38,103 nt of DNA from Trueperaceae bacterium (lineage in GTDB: Bacteria > Deinococcota > Deinococci > Deinococcales > Trueperaceae): assembly GCA_007130855.1 (NCBI GenBank), contig SLRS01000183.1:1-38103 (forward strand). Reading direction: 5' to 3'. The notes under the pieces are model-generated. The model ran no database searches and was not told where the DNA came from. It saw only the letters and a program-made list of their open reading frames with translations. Position numbers and translations under genes: made by a program. Within the stretch, counting starts at the first letter, position 1. Every line of letters starts with the position of its first letter. Of the stretch, positions 17,164 through 25,296 are shown in pieces.

Positions 17164-17173
17164 CGGATGGACA

Positions 17174-18739
17174 TCAGCGGACCGGTCCTGCCAGACCGAA
17201 TGTCTCGTACACGGCAATGAGCGCGATCGAGGTCGGCATGCCCGGCACCGCGGCCGTGGTACCGAGCAGGATCACGTATGCCGCGCAGATCAGGGTAGGC
17301 ACGAGCAAGACCAGCGGCGCCTCGCGCTTACCTCCAGCCGACGCCGCGGTCGCGCCGGCGGCGTCCCGATCGACATCCAGCCCGGCGCCCTGCCGGCGGC
17401 CGCTGCGCTCGGGCTGCGCGACCCTCTGCCCGTAGTACGCCCGGTGGATGATCGGGAACCAGTAAGCCGCATTCAGGAGCGAGCTCAGCAGCATCACGAC
17501 CAGGAACCACCAGGCGTCTGCATGGAGCGCGCCCAACGACAGGTACCACTTCGTCTTGAACCCAGCGAACAGCGGCAGCCCGACGAAGCTCAGCGCGGCG
17601 ACCGTGAAGGCACCCATCGTGTACGGCATCTGCCTGCCGATGCCCGCGAGTTGGCTGGCGTGCGTCTTCCCGGTCATCTCCCGCACCGCGCCCGTGCCGA
17701 AGAACATCGTGATCTTCGCGAAGGCCTGGTTGGCGAGGTGGACGACGGCGGCGAGCGCTGCCAGCGGCGTCAGCAGCGAGGCCGCGAGCACCGCGACTGC
17801 GAGCTGGCTGATCGTCGAGTAGGCCAGGCGACGCTTCAACTGGTCCTGTCGCAGGGCCATGACCGAAGCCACGAGGATCGTGCACGCGGCCAGGGCGCCG
17901 AGGTAGCTCGCGAAGCCCAGCTCCCCCAACAGGTCGGCCCCGAAAACGTTGTAGATGACACGTGTGATGCCGAAGACGCCTGCCTTGACGACCGCCACGG
18001 CGTGCAGCAGCGCGCTGACCGGGGTCGGCGCAACCATCGCGATCGGCAACCAACCGTGCAGCGGCATGATCGCGGCTTTCACGCCGAAGCCGATCACGAG
18101 CGCCATGAAGATGACGGCCAGCGTCGCCCGGCCGGCGTCGAGACCCAGGATTCCGGCGTGCGCGAACGACAGCGTTCCCGCGGCGCTCAGCGTCATCAGC
18201 GAACCAGCGAGCACGAACGCGCCGCCGGCCATCGTGTAGGTGAGGTAGATACGGCCCGCGCGCAGCGCCTCCGGGGTCTCGGCGTGCACTACGAGCGGAT
18301 AGGTCGCCACGGTGAGCAACTCGAAGAAGATCAGCAGCGTGAGCAGGTTCTCCGCGAAGGCGATACCCACCGTCGTGGAGACGCAGACCGCAAAGAAGCC
18401 GAAGAAGCGCGCGCGCTGTTCCGCACGCTCCATGTAGCCGATGGCGTAGATCGTGGTGACCACCCACAACGTCGAGGTGACCAGCGCGAAGAACAAGCCG
18501 TAGGCGTCGGCGCGGAACGCGATCGACACCCCGGGCGAGAGGGTGATCACCGGCGTGTGGTACACGGCCCCGGCGAGCGTGCCCGGCAGCATCGACAACA
18601 CCACCACCAGCTTCAGGACGGCGGCGCACAGACTCCAGAAGCGGCGCCAGAACACGTTCTTGCGGGCGACGACCACGAGCGCCGCGCAGGCGAACGAGAC
18701 GAGCGGGGCGAGCAGAGGTCGGAGATCGAGAACCTCCAC
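17174..18739 (-). CDS. MrpA N-terminal/NuoL-like antiporter subunit (short form)
   Basis: 521 residues, polytopic. It has the Glu in FFELLTVATYPLVVH and the Lys in IGFGVKAAIMPLHGWLP. The next motif, APTPVSALLHAVAVVKAGV, resembles the NuoL/MrpA type (usually GPTPVSALIHAATMVxAG) more than MrpD, and the usual Asp of WLPDA is replaced by Ile (LPIA). It lacks the MrpA C-terminal domains, which are encoded separately upstream (21321-21566 and the start of MrpB). It could thus be the core half of a split MrpA. GTG 18739 starts 2 nt after the mrpD stop. Confidence 0.82.
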   Translation of the reverse strand: MEVLDLRPLLAPLVSFACAALVVVARKNVFWRRFWSLCAAVLKLVVVLSMLPGTLAGAVYHTPVITLSPGVSIAFRADAYGLFFALVTSTLWVVTTIYAIGYMERAEQRARFFGFFAVCVSTTVGIAFAENLLTLLIFFELLTVATYPLVVHAETPEALRAGRIYLTYTMAGGAFVLAGSLMTLSAAGTLSFAHAGILGLDAGRATLAVIFMALVIGFGVKAAIMPLHGWLPIAMVAPTPVSALLHAVAVVKAGVFGITRVIYNVFGADLLGELGFASYLGALAACTILVASVMALRQDQLKRRLAYSTISQLAVAVLAASLLTPLAALAAVVHLANQAFAKITMFFGTGAVREMTGKTHASQLAGIGRQMPYTMGAFTVAALSFVGLPLFAGFKTKWYLSLGALHADAWWFLVVMLLSSLLNAAYWFPIIHRAYYGQRVAQPERSGRRQGAGLDVDRDAAGATAASAGGKREAPLVLLVPTLICAAYVILLGTTAAVPGMPTSIALIAVYETFGLAGPVR

Positions 18740-18741
18740 CC

Positions 18742-20232
18742 TTACGAGCCCATCGCGGCGAGCAGTTCACCGACGGCGGGCGTGATGAAAGCCAGCAGGA
18801 TGCCGCCGAAGAGCCCCACGATCAGGCAGGCAGCCGCCAGGGCGATCACCGGTCCGCGCATCGACCAGGGCGGCTCGACCGCCGCCACGACCTCCTCGCG
18901 CGTGGCCCGCTGGAAGTAGAACGTGTTGAGCATCCGTACGTAGTAGATGAAGACGAACAGCGCCCCGAACACCAGTGCGAAGCCGTAGGCGACACGACCG
19001 GCCGAGAACGCGCCGAGCCCGATGTACCACTTGGAGATGAAGCCGGCGGTGGGCGGCAGGCCGACGATGGCCATCGCGCCCAGGGTCATGGCCGCGCACG
19101 TCTGCGGCAACGTGCGGCCGACGCCGCGCAGATCCGTGAGGGTCCGGAGCCCGGTCTGATGGATGATCGAGCCGGCGGCGAGGAACAGCGTCACCTTGAT
19201 GAGCGCATGGTTGAACACGTGCACCAGCGCTCCCGAGACGGCGAAGGGCACCGCCAGCCCCAGGCCCAGCACGATGTAGCCGATGTTGGAGATCGTGGAG
19301 TAGGCGAGCATCAGCTTGATGTCGTCCTGGAAGATCGCCAGGAAGGCGCCCATCACGATGGCGACTGCGCCGAGCAACATGAGCAACTCGCTGAAGACGT
19401 CGAGTGCGATCCCGCTCTCGCCGGCGAGCTGCATGACCCTCACCAGGCCGACGATGCCGATCTTCACCACCAGTCCCGACAGCACCGCGCTCACCGGGCT
19501 CGGCGCGATCGCGTGGGCGTCGGGTAGCCACACGTGCAACGGGAACAGCGCCGCCTTGACCACGAACGCCACCGCCAGGCTGGCGAGCGCCAGCGTCGCA
19601 GCGGGCGACGGCTCTGAGGCGGCCAGCCGCGCAGCGACATCGAAGAGGTTCAGGCTGCCCGTGAGCGCGAAGAGGAGCGCCACCGCGAACAGGACCAGCA
19701 GCGACGACACCGAGCCGAGCAGCAGGTACTTCAGCGCCGCCCAGGCCGCGGTGCCCCGTCCCGCGACGGCGACCAGCGCGTAACTCGAGATCGACACCAC
19801 CTCCATCGCGAGGAAGAGGTTGAACAGGTCGACGGTGAGCGAGAAGCCGATCAGCCCGCCCAAGTTCAGGAGCATCAGCGCGTAGAAGGCCGCCCACCGT
19901 TCACGCGGCACCGAGCCCTCGAGGTAGCGCCAAGCGAACGGCACGACCAGCGCGAAGAACGTCGCCAGCGGCGCCGACCAGGCGCCGAGACGGTCGAAGC
20001 GCAGCTCGATCCCGTACGGCGCCACCCAGCCGCCGAGGTGCACCGTGAGTGGGCCCTCGGCGACGAGCCGGATGGTGAGCGCGACCGCCAGCGCTGCGGT
20101 CAGCAGCGTCACCACGAAGGTGAAGCCGCCCGCGGCGCGGGCGTTGCGCTGCGCGACGATCGGCACCAGCGCCGCGGCGGCGAGCGGCAGCACCGGCAGC
20201 CACGCCACCGCCTGGCTCCAGGAGAACGTCAC
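18742..20232 (-). CDS. mrpD: Na+/H+ antiporter subunit MrpD
   Basis: 496 residues, the usual MrpD length, with 14 or so membrane helices. The conserved Glu is in FLAMEVVSISSYALVA and the Lys in VAFVVKAALFPLHVWLPDAHAIAPSPVSAVLSGLVVKIG. IKLMLAYSTISNIGYIVLG and VFNHALIKVTLFLAAG are also standard. MrpD is a proton-pumping subunit essential for Mrp exchange of Na+ (or K+) and H+. GTG 20232 overlaps the mrpC stop as GTGA. Confidence 0.92.
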   Translation of the reverse strand: MTFSWSQAVAWLPVLPLAAAALVPIVAQRNARAAGGFTFVVTLLTAALAVALTIRLVAEGPLTVHLGGWVAPYGIELRFDRLGAWSAPLATFFALVVPFAWRYLEGSVPRERWAAFYALMLLNLGGLIGFSLTVDLFNLFLAMEVVSISSYALVAVAGRGTAAWAALKYLLLGSVSSLLVLFAVALLFALTGSLNLFDVAARLAASEPSPAATLALASLAVAFVVKAALFPLHVWLPDAHAIAPSPVSAVLSGLVVKIGIVGLVRVMQLAGESGIALDVFSELLMLLGAVAIVMGAFLAIFQDDIKLMLAYSTISNIGYIVLGLGLAVPFAVSGALVHVFNHALIKVTLFLAAGSIIHQTGLRTLTDLRGVGRTLPQTCAAMTLGAMAIVGLPPTAGFISKWYIGLGAFSAGRVAYGFALVFGALFVFIYYVRMLNTFYFQRATREEVVAAVEPPWSMRGPVIALAAACLIVGLFGGILLAFITPAVGELLAAMGS

Positions 20233-20579
20233 GGCAGACCCTTGAGCTCGTCGACCTCGATCGTGCCGTAGTGGGCGTGGATCTGCACGATCAACGCGAG
20301 TGCGACGGCGGTGACGCTGACCGCGACGACGATGCCCGTGAGCACCATCGCATGAGGGATCGGATTGGCGAAGAGCGGGCCGGTGCCGGCGGTGCGGATC
20401 GGCGGATCGGCCCCCTCGATCATCCCGGCGGTGACGAGGAACGCGAAGACCGCCGTCTCCATCACGTTGAGTCCGAGCAGCTTCTTGAGCAGGTTGCTCT
20501 TCCGCACGAGCATGTACAGGCCTACGCAGAACAGCACCACGAAGGCCAGGTAGTCGACGTCGACGCCGAAGAGGACCAC
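20229..20579 (-). CDS. mrpC: Na+/H+ antiporter subunit MrpC (NuoK-like)
   Basis: 116 residues with three membrane helices, as in MrpC and NuoK. Features are VGLYMLVRKSNLLKKLLGLN, VMETAVFAFLV, the loop with PIPHAMVLTGIVV and VALALIVQIHAHYGTIEVDEL. The membrane Glu of the VMET helix is retained. GTG 20579 directly follows the mrpB stop with one base between. It contacts MrpD in known complexes. Confidence 0.92.
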   Translation of the reverse strand: MVLFGVDVDYLAFVVLFCVGLYMLVRKSNLLKKLLGLNVMETAVFAFLVTAGMIEGADPPIRTAGTGPLFANPIPHAMVLTGIVVAVSVTAVALALIVQIHAHYGTIEVDELKGLP

Positions 20580-20580
20580 G

Positions 20581-21324
20581 CTAGCCCTCCATCGCCATGA
20601 ACAGCTGTGCCAGGATCACGGCGCCGCCCACGGCGATGCCGACCTCGACCGCGACGACCATCGCCTCACGCAAGGCGTACGCGGCCGCGTCGGCGGGATA
20701 GCCGAGGAAGGCGCCGGTCAGGATCCAGCCGACGGTACCGATGAGCGCGAACGACAGCGGCCCGAGCGCCTGCAACCAGACCCGGGCGCCTCGCGGCACC
20801 AGCAGCGCGGCCCGCTCACGTCCCTGCACGAGGGCGATGGCGATGAAGAGCGCGCCGAAGATGGCCGCGCTCTGGAAACCGCCGCCGGGACTGACATGAC
20901 CTCGATAGAGCGAAGCCAGCGCGAAGACGGCGATGAACGGTCCGAGGAGCTGGACGACGAAGGCCACCACCGGGCTGACCGAGACGAGCTGCTGCGCGGG
21001 CCCCTCGGCGGTGAGCGACGCGGCCGGCGGGCGGTCGTCGCCGTCGTCCGGGCGCGCCGCACGACCACGAGGCAATGCCACCACCGCCACCAGCGCCGAG
21101 AAGATCACCACCACCTCGAGGAACGTGTCGAACCCCCGGTAGACCAGCAGCACCGCGGTGACCAGGTTGCGCATGCCGGTCTCGGCCACGCCGCGCTCAA
21201 GGTACCTCGCGCCGACATGCGTGTGCACCGGCGCATCCGGCGCCCCGTGGGGCGGCAGGTCCGCGACGCCGAGCATCAGCGTGGCCGCGGCGACCACCAC
21301 GAGCGCCAGGCCCAGCCACCTCAT
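20581..21324 (-). CDS. mrpB: MrpB with N-terminal MbhE-like (MrpA C-terminal) domain
   Basis: 247 residues, against about 140 for a stand-alone MrpB. Residues 1-90 contain an MbhE-like segment, GMRNLVTAVLLVYRGFDTFLE, that normally closes the MrpA C-terminus. After a charged linker (about 91-110), residues 111-247 form MrpB, with SPVVAFVVQLLGPFIAVFALASLYRGHVSPGGGFQ and the EVGIAVGGAVILAQLF helix. The fusion and the separate upstream DUF4040 gene together replace the MrpA tail. ATG 21324 overlaps the preceding stop as ATGA. Confidence 0.9.
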   Translation of the reverse strand: MRWLGLALVVVAAATLMLGVADLPPHGAPDAPVHTHVGARYLERGVAETGMRNLVTAVLLVYRGFDTFLEVVVIFSALVAVVALPRGRAARPDDGDDRPPAASLTAEGPAQQLVSVSPVVAFVVQLLGPFIAVFALASLYRGHVSPGGGFQSAAIFGALFIAIALVQGRERAALLVPRGARVWLQALGPLSFALIGTVGWILTGAFLGYPADAAAYALREAMVVAVEVGIAVGGAVILAQLFMAMEG

Positions 21325-21566
21325 GGCTTCTCCACTCGCGTGGTCCTGGCGACGGTGAGCAGGAACAGCACGCTGGTGACGCCGGCGCCGACGGCGGCCT
21401 CGGCGATGGCCACGTCAGGCGCCCCGCGGTGCTGCCACAAGACACACATCATCAGGCTGTAGAGCCCGAACTTCACCACCGCGGCCACGAGGTCGGTCGC
21501 CCGCACCACGGTGATCGCCGTGGAGATCAGCAGCAGCAGCAGCAGCGCGTCGAAGAGCTGACTCAT
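21321..21566 (-). CDS. MbhD-like (DUF4040) membrane subunit
   Basis: 81 residues, three membrane helices. The sequence ATDLVAAVVKFGLYSLMMCVLW, then APDVAIAEAAVGAGVTSVLFL, is the DUF4040/MbhD signature otherwise found as the C-terminal part of MrpA. The buried Glu in VAIAEAAVG lies in the proposed ion path of Mrp and Mbh complexes. Both ends overlap neighbours as ATGA, so stoichiometric translation is likely. Confidence 0.9.
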   Translation of the reverse strand: MSQLFDALLLLLLISTAITVVRATDLVAAVVKFGLYSLMMCVLWQHRGAPDVAIAEAAVGAGVTSVLFLLTVARTTRVEKP

Positions 21567-21892
21567 CGGTCGTCACGCTCGCGCGCCCGGCCCACCGGCA
21601 GGCCGGTCCGGAAGCCGGCCCGGGCCAAGGCGTGGGCCGTGGTGGGGCCCGAGACCAGCACCAGGAAGACCAGCAGCACGAGCCTCAGATCCTCGAACGC
21701 CACGCCCCCGTAGAACAGCAGCCCCAACAGGATCGAACCGGCCCCGACGCTGTCACACTTGCTCGCCGCGTGCGCGCGGGTGTAGAGGTCGGGCAGCCGT
21801 ACCAGACCAAGCGTTCCCCCCGCCAAGAAGACCACGCCGGCGAGCACCAAGAGCACGCTGAGACCCTGCTGCAGCACGATCACGACGCTCAT
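21563..21892 (-). CDS. mrpG: Na+/H+ antiporter subunit MrpG
   Basis: 109 residues with three membrane helices. GTLGLVRLPDLYTRAHAASKCDSVGAGS is the family signature, followed by VLLVFLVLVSGPTTAHALARAG. MrpG is an accessory subunit of the E-F-G module needed for assembly of the antiporter. ATG 21892 is fixed by homology and by its ATGA overlap with mrpF. Confidence 0.93.
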   Translation of the reverse strand: MSVVIVLQQGLSVLLVLAGVVFLAGGTLGLVRLPDLYTRAHAASKCDSVGAGSILLGLLFYGGVAFEDLRLVLLVFLVLVSGPTTAHALARAGFRTGLPVGRARERDDR

Positions 21893-22167
21893 GGCGGAGC
21901 CCCGGACCGAAAGCGTCCGGTCTCGATGAGGCGCGTGGCGGCGATCGTGATGATGAAGTTGAGCAGCCCGTACACCAGCGCGACGTCGATGAGGAAGGCG
22001 TGGCCGCGGATGACGCCGAGCAGCGCCAGCACGACCAGCGCCTTCACACCCACGACGTTCACCGCGAGGATGCGGTCCTGGATGCTCGGCCCCACGTCGG
22101 CGCGCCACAGGCAGACGAACGCCATCAGCAGCAGCGCCACGGCGGCCGCCCAGAAGAGCGTGATCAC
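21889..22167 (-). CDS. mrpF: Na+/H+ antiporter subunit MrpF
   Basis: 92 residues with three membrane helices, including GPSIQDRILAVNVVGVKALVV and the C-terminal FIITIAATRLIETGRF. The Asp of DRILA is the conserved family residue. GTG 22167 overlaps the mrpE stop as GTGA. Some MrpF proteins also export bile acids or sodium in other settings, but the operon supports an Mrp role. Confidence 0.93.
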   Translation of the reverse strand: MITLFWAAAVALLLMAFVCLWRADVGPSIQDRILAVNVVGVKALVVLALLGVIRGHAFLIDVALVYGLLNFIITIAATRLIETGRFRSGAPP

Positions 22168-22646
22168 GCTCGCTCACCCTCGAAGAGCGCCTCGACGTCC
22201 ATCGCGAGCCGCCCGCTGAGCAGGTCCTCGGCGAGCGCCCGGTCGAGGCAATGCACCACGAACGTGTCTCCCTCGATGTCGAGCGTCAACGTGCCAGGCG
22301 TGACGGTGATCAGGTTCGCGAATGCCGCCCGGGCGGCGTCGGTACGGAGGTGGACGGTATGCCGCACGACCTCGGGCCCGATCGGCAGGCGTGGGTCGAG
22401 CACGATGCGCAGCACCTGCAGCGAGGCGACGATCACCCGAAGGGCGGTCTGCAGGACGAAACGCGGCACGCGCCAGGGCCGCAAGCTGGCGAAGAACGGG
22501 TCGGCGAGCGGCCACAGGAAGCGCGCGGCCCACACGCTAACCCCGAACGCGAGGCCCACACCCACGAGCAGATCGAGGACGACCTCGGGTGGCACCACCA
22601 GACACCAGAATGCAAAGAGGGCAACGCTCATCTTGACGGTGCGCAT
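22164..22646 (-). CDS. mrpE: Na+/H+ antiporter subunit MrpE
   Basis: 160 residues from ATG 22646, the normal size. Two N-terminal membrane helices are followed by an amphipathic region and the family motif NLITVTPGTLTLDIEGDTFVVHCLD, where many homologues have SITLTPGTLT. It is first in the Mrp operon. No strong Shine-Dalgarno precedes ATG 22646, and ATG 22631 is an alternative. The 207 nt upstream, to the YodC gene, should hold the operon promoter, but no good -35/-10 pair was identified there. Confidence 0.9.
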   Translation of the reverse strand: MRTVKMSVALFAFWCLVVPPEVVLDLLVGVGLAFGVSVWAARFLWPLADPFFASLRPWRVPRFVLQTALRVIVASLQVLRIVLDPRLPIGPEVVRHTVHLRTDAARAAFANLITVTPGTLTLDIEGDTFVVHCLDRALAEDLLSGRLAMDVEALFEGERA

Positions 22647-22853
22647 GAGCTGGCAGCGGTCTCCCCGGACGGGTGAGGACGGAGTTGGACGCGGCGCACG
22701 GGGCGTGCGGCGCTTCGGCACGTACACATCGTGGCGTCGCGCCGAACGCGAACTCGACGCATCAGGCTGTTACGACGTGCGTCAGCCACGCCAGGGCCAC
22801 ATTGTTGCACGCGCTACGCGGGCCGGTGCGCGCTCCCTGCCGGCGCGCGCGGG

Positions 22854-23066
22854 TCAGTGCTCGAGCGAGCCGGGTGTAGGCGGCCGCTCGACGCGTTGCA
22901 AGGCGTCGAGCGGGAACTCGGCCGAGCGGACCCGGTCACGGTGCTCGGAACCCTCCTGGAACCACTTGCAGAAGCAGATCCCTTCTTCCTCGACGACGTC
23001 GGCGACCGTCATCGCCGGGCCGCCGGACTTCAGCTGCACCACGTCACCGATCGCGAAGGCGGCCAT
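22854..23066 (-). CDS. YodC-like (DUF2158) small protein
   Basis: 70 residues. The opening FAIGDVVQLKSGGPAMTV is the DUF2158/YodC signature, followed by GICFCKWFQEGSEHRDRV with the typical Cys and Trp. Members are small soluble beta-proteins of unknown function. It begins 3 nt after the cytochrome stop, with AGGGAG upstream, so it is probably the last gene of the sugar-dehydrogenase transcript. Confidence 0.88.
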   Translation of the reverse strand: MAAFAIGDVVQLKSGGPAMTVADVVEEEGICFCKWFQEGSEHRDRVRSAEFPLDALQRVERPPTPGSLEH

Positions 23067-23069
23067 GCG

Positions 23070-23459
23070 CTAGCGCTCCCTGAGCGCGTCGAGGTACGCG
23101 AGGACGGCATCGAGCTCCACGTCGTCGAGCTCGGCGGTCGAGAAGGCAGGCATCGCTCCCAACCCGGTGCGCACCTGGAGCCTGATGAGCCAGTTCGGTC
23201 GCCGCGAGTCGATGATGCCGGGTCCCAGGCCGGCCAAGGCGTTGGGATGGCACCCATGGCACGCCGCGGCGAACACCCGCTCGCCCAGCACGACCTGCGC
23301 GTCGGTACCGACGAGCGCCTCCAGCGGCGGCGGGCCGCGAAAGGCCGGCGCGCACGCCGCGACGAGCGCGAGCGCCGCAGTCAACGCCGTCAAAGCCGTC
23401 ATGCGCACGGCCAAGCGGCCGAAGCCGGCGGGTCTTGGGCGACTGCGACTCGTCGTCAT
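23070..23459 (-). CDS. Lipoprotein c-type cytochrome
   Basis: 129 residues. A basic N-terminus and hydrophobic stretch lead to a lipobox ending VAAC (Cys36), so the protein is probably anchored as a lipoprotein. One heme site CHGCH is at 67-71, with a likely axial Met in GAMPAF (Met103) and the usual closing VLAYLDALR helix. It is a class I mono-heme cytochrome. ATG 23459 overlaps the dehydrogenase stop as ATGA, suggesting it accepts electrons from that enzyme (inference from order). Confidence 0.88.
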   Translation of the reverse strand: MTTSRSRPRPAGFGRLAVRMTALTALTAALALVAACAPAFRGPPPLEALVGTDAQVVLGERVFAAACHGCHPNALAGLGPGIIDSRRPNWLIRLQVRTGLGAMPAFSTAELDDVELDAVLAYLDALRER

Positions 23460-24922
23460 GGCTGGTCCCTCCGTACGATCCGCCACAGCACGCCGGTCTC
23501 GGGACGCGGCTCCGGGGCGTCGCCGACGGTGACCACGCCGAAGTCGACCACGTACAGCGCGCTGCCGTCGGGATCGAACCTGACCGCCACGGGCCGCTCG
23601 AGACCGCGCGTGCCGAGGCGCGAGGCGGGGCCGCGCTCCGGCGCGCGGTTGACGGCGAAGTCGCGCATCACGCCCGTGGCGGGATCGACCCTGATCACCT
23701 TGAACCCCACCGGGCCGAGCACCTTGCCCGCGACGGGGGCCAGGTCCCCGAACTGGGCGATGAACGCCTCGCCGACATGGCCGAACACCTCGGATGCGGA
23801 GAAGTCCAGCCCGTTCGACGAGGAGTGCACGCCGAGGCGGGCTACCGGGGCGGGCGGCACGCCGGGGTGAACCTGGAGCACGAAGCCGGGTGCGGGCTCG
23901 CCCGGCGGGCGGAAGAAGTCCGCGTCGGTGAGCGGCCGGTCGGCGTGGAAGTCGGGCCAGCCGTACCAGCCGCCGGGCGTGACGCGCCACAGCAGGTCGG
24001 CGCTGCCGAACACGGGGCGGCTGCCGCGCAGGTCGTACTGGTTGTCGGTGACGAACAGTTCGTCGGTAGGCGAGAAGGCCAGGCCGAAGGGGTTGCGCAA
24101 TCCCCAGGCGACGAGCTCGAGCCCGCTGCCGTCGGTCCGGATGCGCATCACCGCCCCCGTGCACGGCAACGTGCCGCGGATCACCTGGCCGGCCTCGGTC
24201 GGCGTGCCGAACGGCACGAAGGCGCCGGTGACGACCTCGCCGGCGTCTTCCGAGAGCGGGTCGGCGGAGCGGAAGTTGCGGCCGACGAGGGTGACGTCCT
24301 CGCAGGGGACATCGTGGAAATCGGGGTAGCGCAGCAACCAGCCGAAGCCGGCGTTGTCGATGCCGACGACGCCGGAGTTGGTCGCCGTGCCCTGGCCGAA
24401 GTAGAGCCATCCGTCGGGACCGATCGCCGGGCCGTTGGTGTGATGATCACCGAGGCTCGGCAGGTCGTCGATGAGGGTGGTGACCGTGCCGCCGGGCTCG
24501 ATCCTGAGGATCTCACCGCCGACGAGCGTCCCCCCCGCCACGTAGAAGGCGCCGTCGGCGTACGCCACCCCGTTCCAGGGGGGATTCTCGCCGGACGCTA
24601 CCACCGTCGCGGCGCCGTCGTCCTCGAGGCGCAGGAGCCGCGGCGTCGTCACCACCTCGCCGTACGAGTAGCCCGCTTCGAGCACGTGGACGCGGCCCTC
24701 GGCGTCGAAGGCGACGCCGGTCGGGAACGTCAGCCCGGTCGCAACCACCTCGATCGCGTAGCCCGCGGGCAGCGCCACATCGCTCGGGTCGACGGTGCGC
24801 GGCCCCTCGAACGCAGTCTGCCCACCACCTTGCGAGGGGAGGAACGGGAAGCAGCCGGCGAGCGTGAGCAGCGCGAGGATCAGCGCCGGGACGAGGATCA
24901 GGCGCTCGTGCGGTGCGCGCAT
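23456..24922 (-). CDS. Lipoprotein PQQ-type glucose/sorbosone dehydrogenase-like beta-propeller
   Basis: 488 residues from ATG 24922, which has AAGGGGG 6 nt upstream. The lipobox LAGC gives Cys24 as anchor. A six-bladed propeller follows, with repeated GVAFDAEGRVHVLEAG, NGPAIGPDGWLYFGQG, WGLRNPFGLAFSPTDELFVTDN and GWYGWPDF motifs, as in GSDH-type soluble quinoprotein dehydrogenases. Substrate and true PQQ dependence cannot be read from sequence alone. The coupled cytochrome c supports an oxidoreductase. Several in-frame upstream codons exist but add non-homologous sequence before the signal peptide. Confidence 0.85.
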   Translation of the reverse strand: MRAPHERLILVPALILALLTLAGCFPFLPSQGGGQTAFEGPRTVDPSDVALPAGYAIEVVATGLTFPTGVAFDAEGRVHVLEAGYSYGEVVTTPRLLRLEDDGAATVVASGENPPWNGVAYADGAFYVAGGTLVGGEILRIEPGGTVTTLIDDLPSLGDHHTNGPAIGPDGWLYFGQGTATNSGVVGIDNAGFGWLLRYPDFHDVPCEDVTLVGRNFRSADPLSEDAGEVVTGAFVPFGTPTEAGQVIRGTLPCTGAVMRIRTDGSGLELVAWGLRNPFGLAFSPTDELFVTDNQYDLRGSRPVFGSADLLWRVTPGGWYGWPDFHADRPLTDADFFRPPGEPAPGFVLQVHPGVPPAPVARLGVHSSSNGLDFSASEVFGHVGEAFIAQFGDLAPVAGKVLGPVGFKVIRVDPATGVMRDFAVNRAPERGPASRLGTRGLERPVAVRFDPDGSALYVVDFGVVTVGDAPEPRPETGVLWRIVRRDQP

Positions 24923-25296
24923 GGTGTCCCCCTTCGGGTGCCCGAGGACGGCCGTCCGCTGAGCGGGGCGTCCGGCGACCGCGCCGCGCGGGCGATCGCG
25001 GGCGAGGTGGTTTCGCTCATCCACACATACTCCATTTTCGGTCCGAAGCGGGTTTCCTGGCGCGCCTAGGCGCCTGGAAGGGGCGTTCGCCGGGAGCGCC
25101 GGCGGATCGCCAGCGGCCGCGGGCCGGTCTTGCTGCATGCGCTCCGCATCGACCGCAAGTCGACGTCCTGCAATCGATCCGGGCGGGCATCCAGCCACCC
25201 GCTACGCCCGGTAGAACGCGGCGCAGGCACGTTGATCAGCCTCCCGCGTATCCGGTACCCTGCTGACACACGCGCGCGCAACACGAGGGAGATTCC
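24923..25296. other. Divergent intergenic region between dehydrogenase and glutamine synthetase
   Basis: This 374-nt gap separates two divergent transcripts. It contains the promoter-like pair for the glutamine synthetase (25232-25261), a perfect 12-bp palindrome GCGCCTAGGCGC (25062-25073), and an A+T-richer patch at 25023-25055 near where the dehydrogenase promoter is expected. No convincing -35/-10 pair for the dehydrogenase, no RNA gene and no credible small gene was seen. Confidence 0.5.
25232..25261 (+). promoter_or_regulatory. Candidate promoter of the glutamine synthetase gene
   Basis: TTGATC (25232-25237) and TACCCT (25256-25261), spacer 18 bp. The start would be near 25268, about 29 nt before the ATG. 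The -10 is weak but fits TANNNT. Confidence 0.4.
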
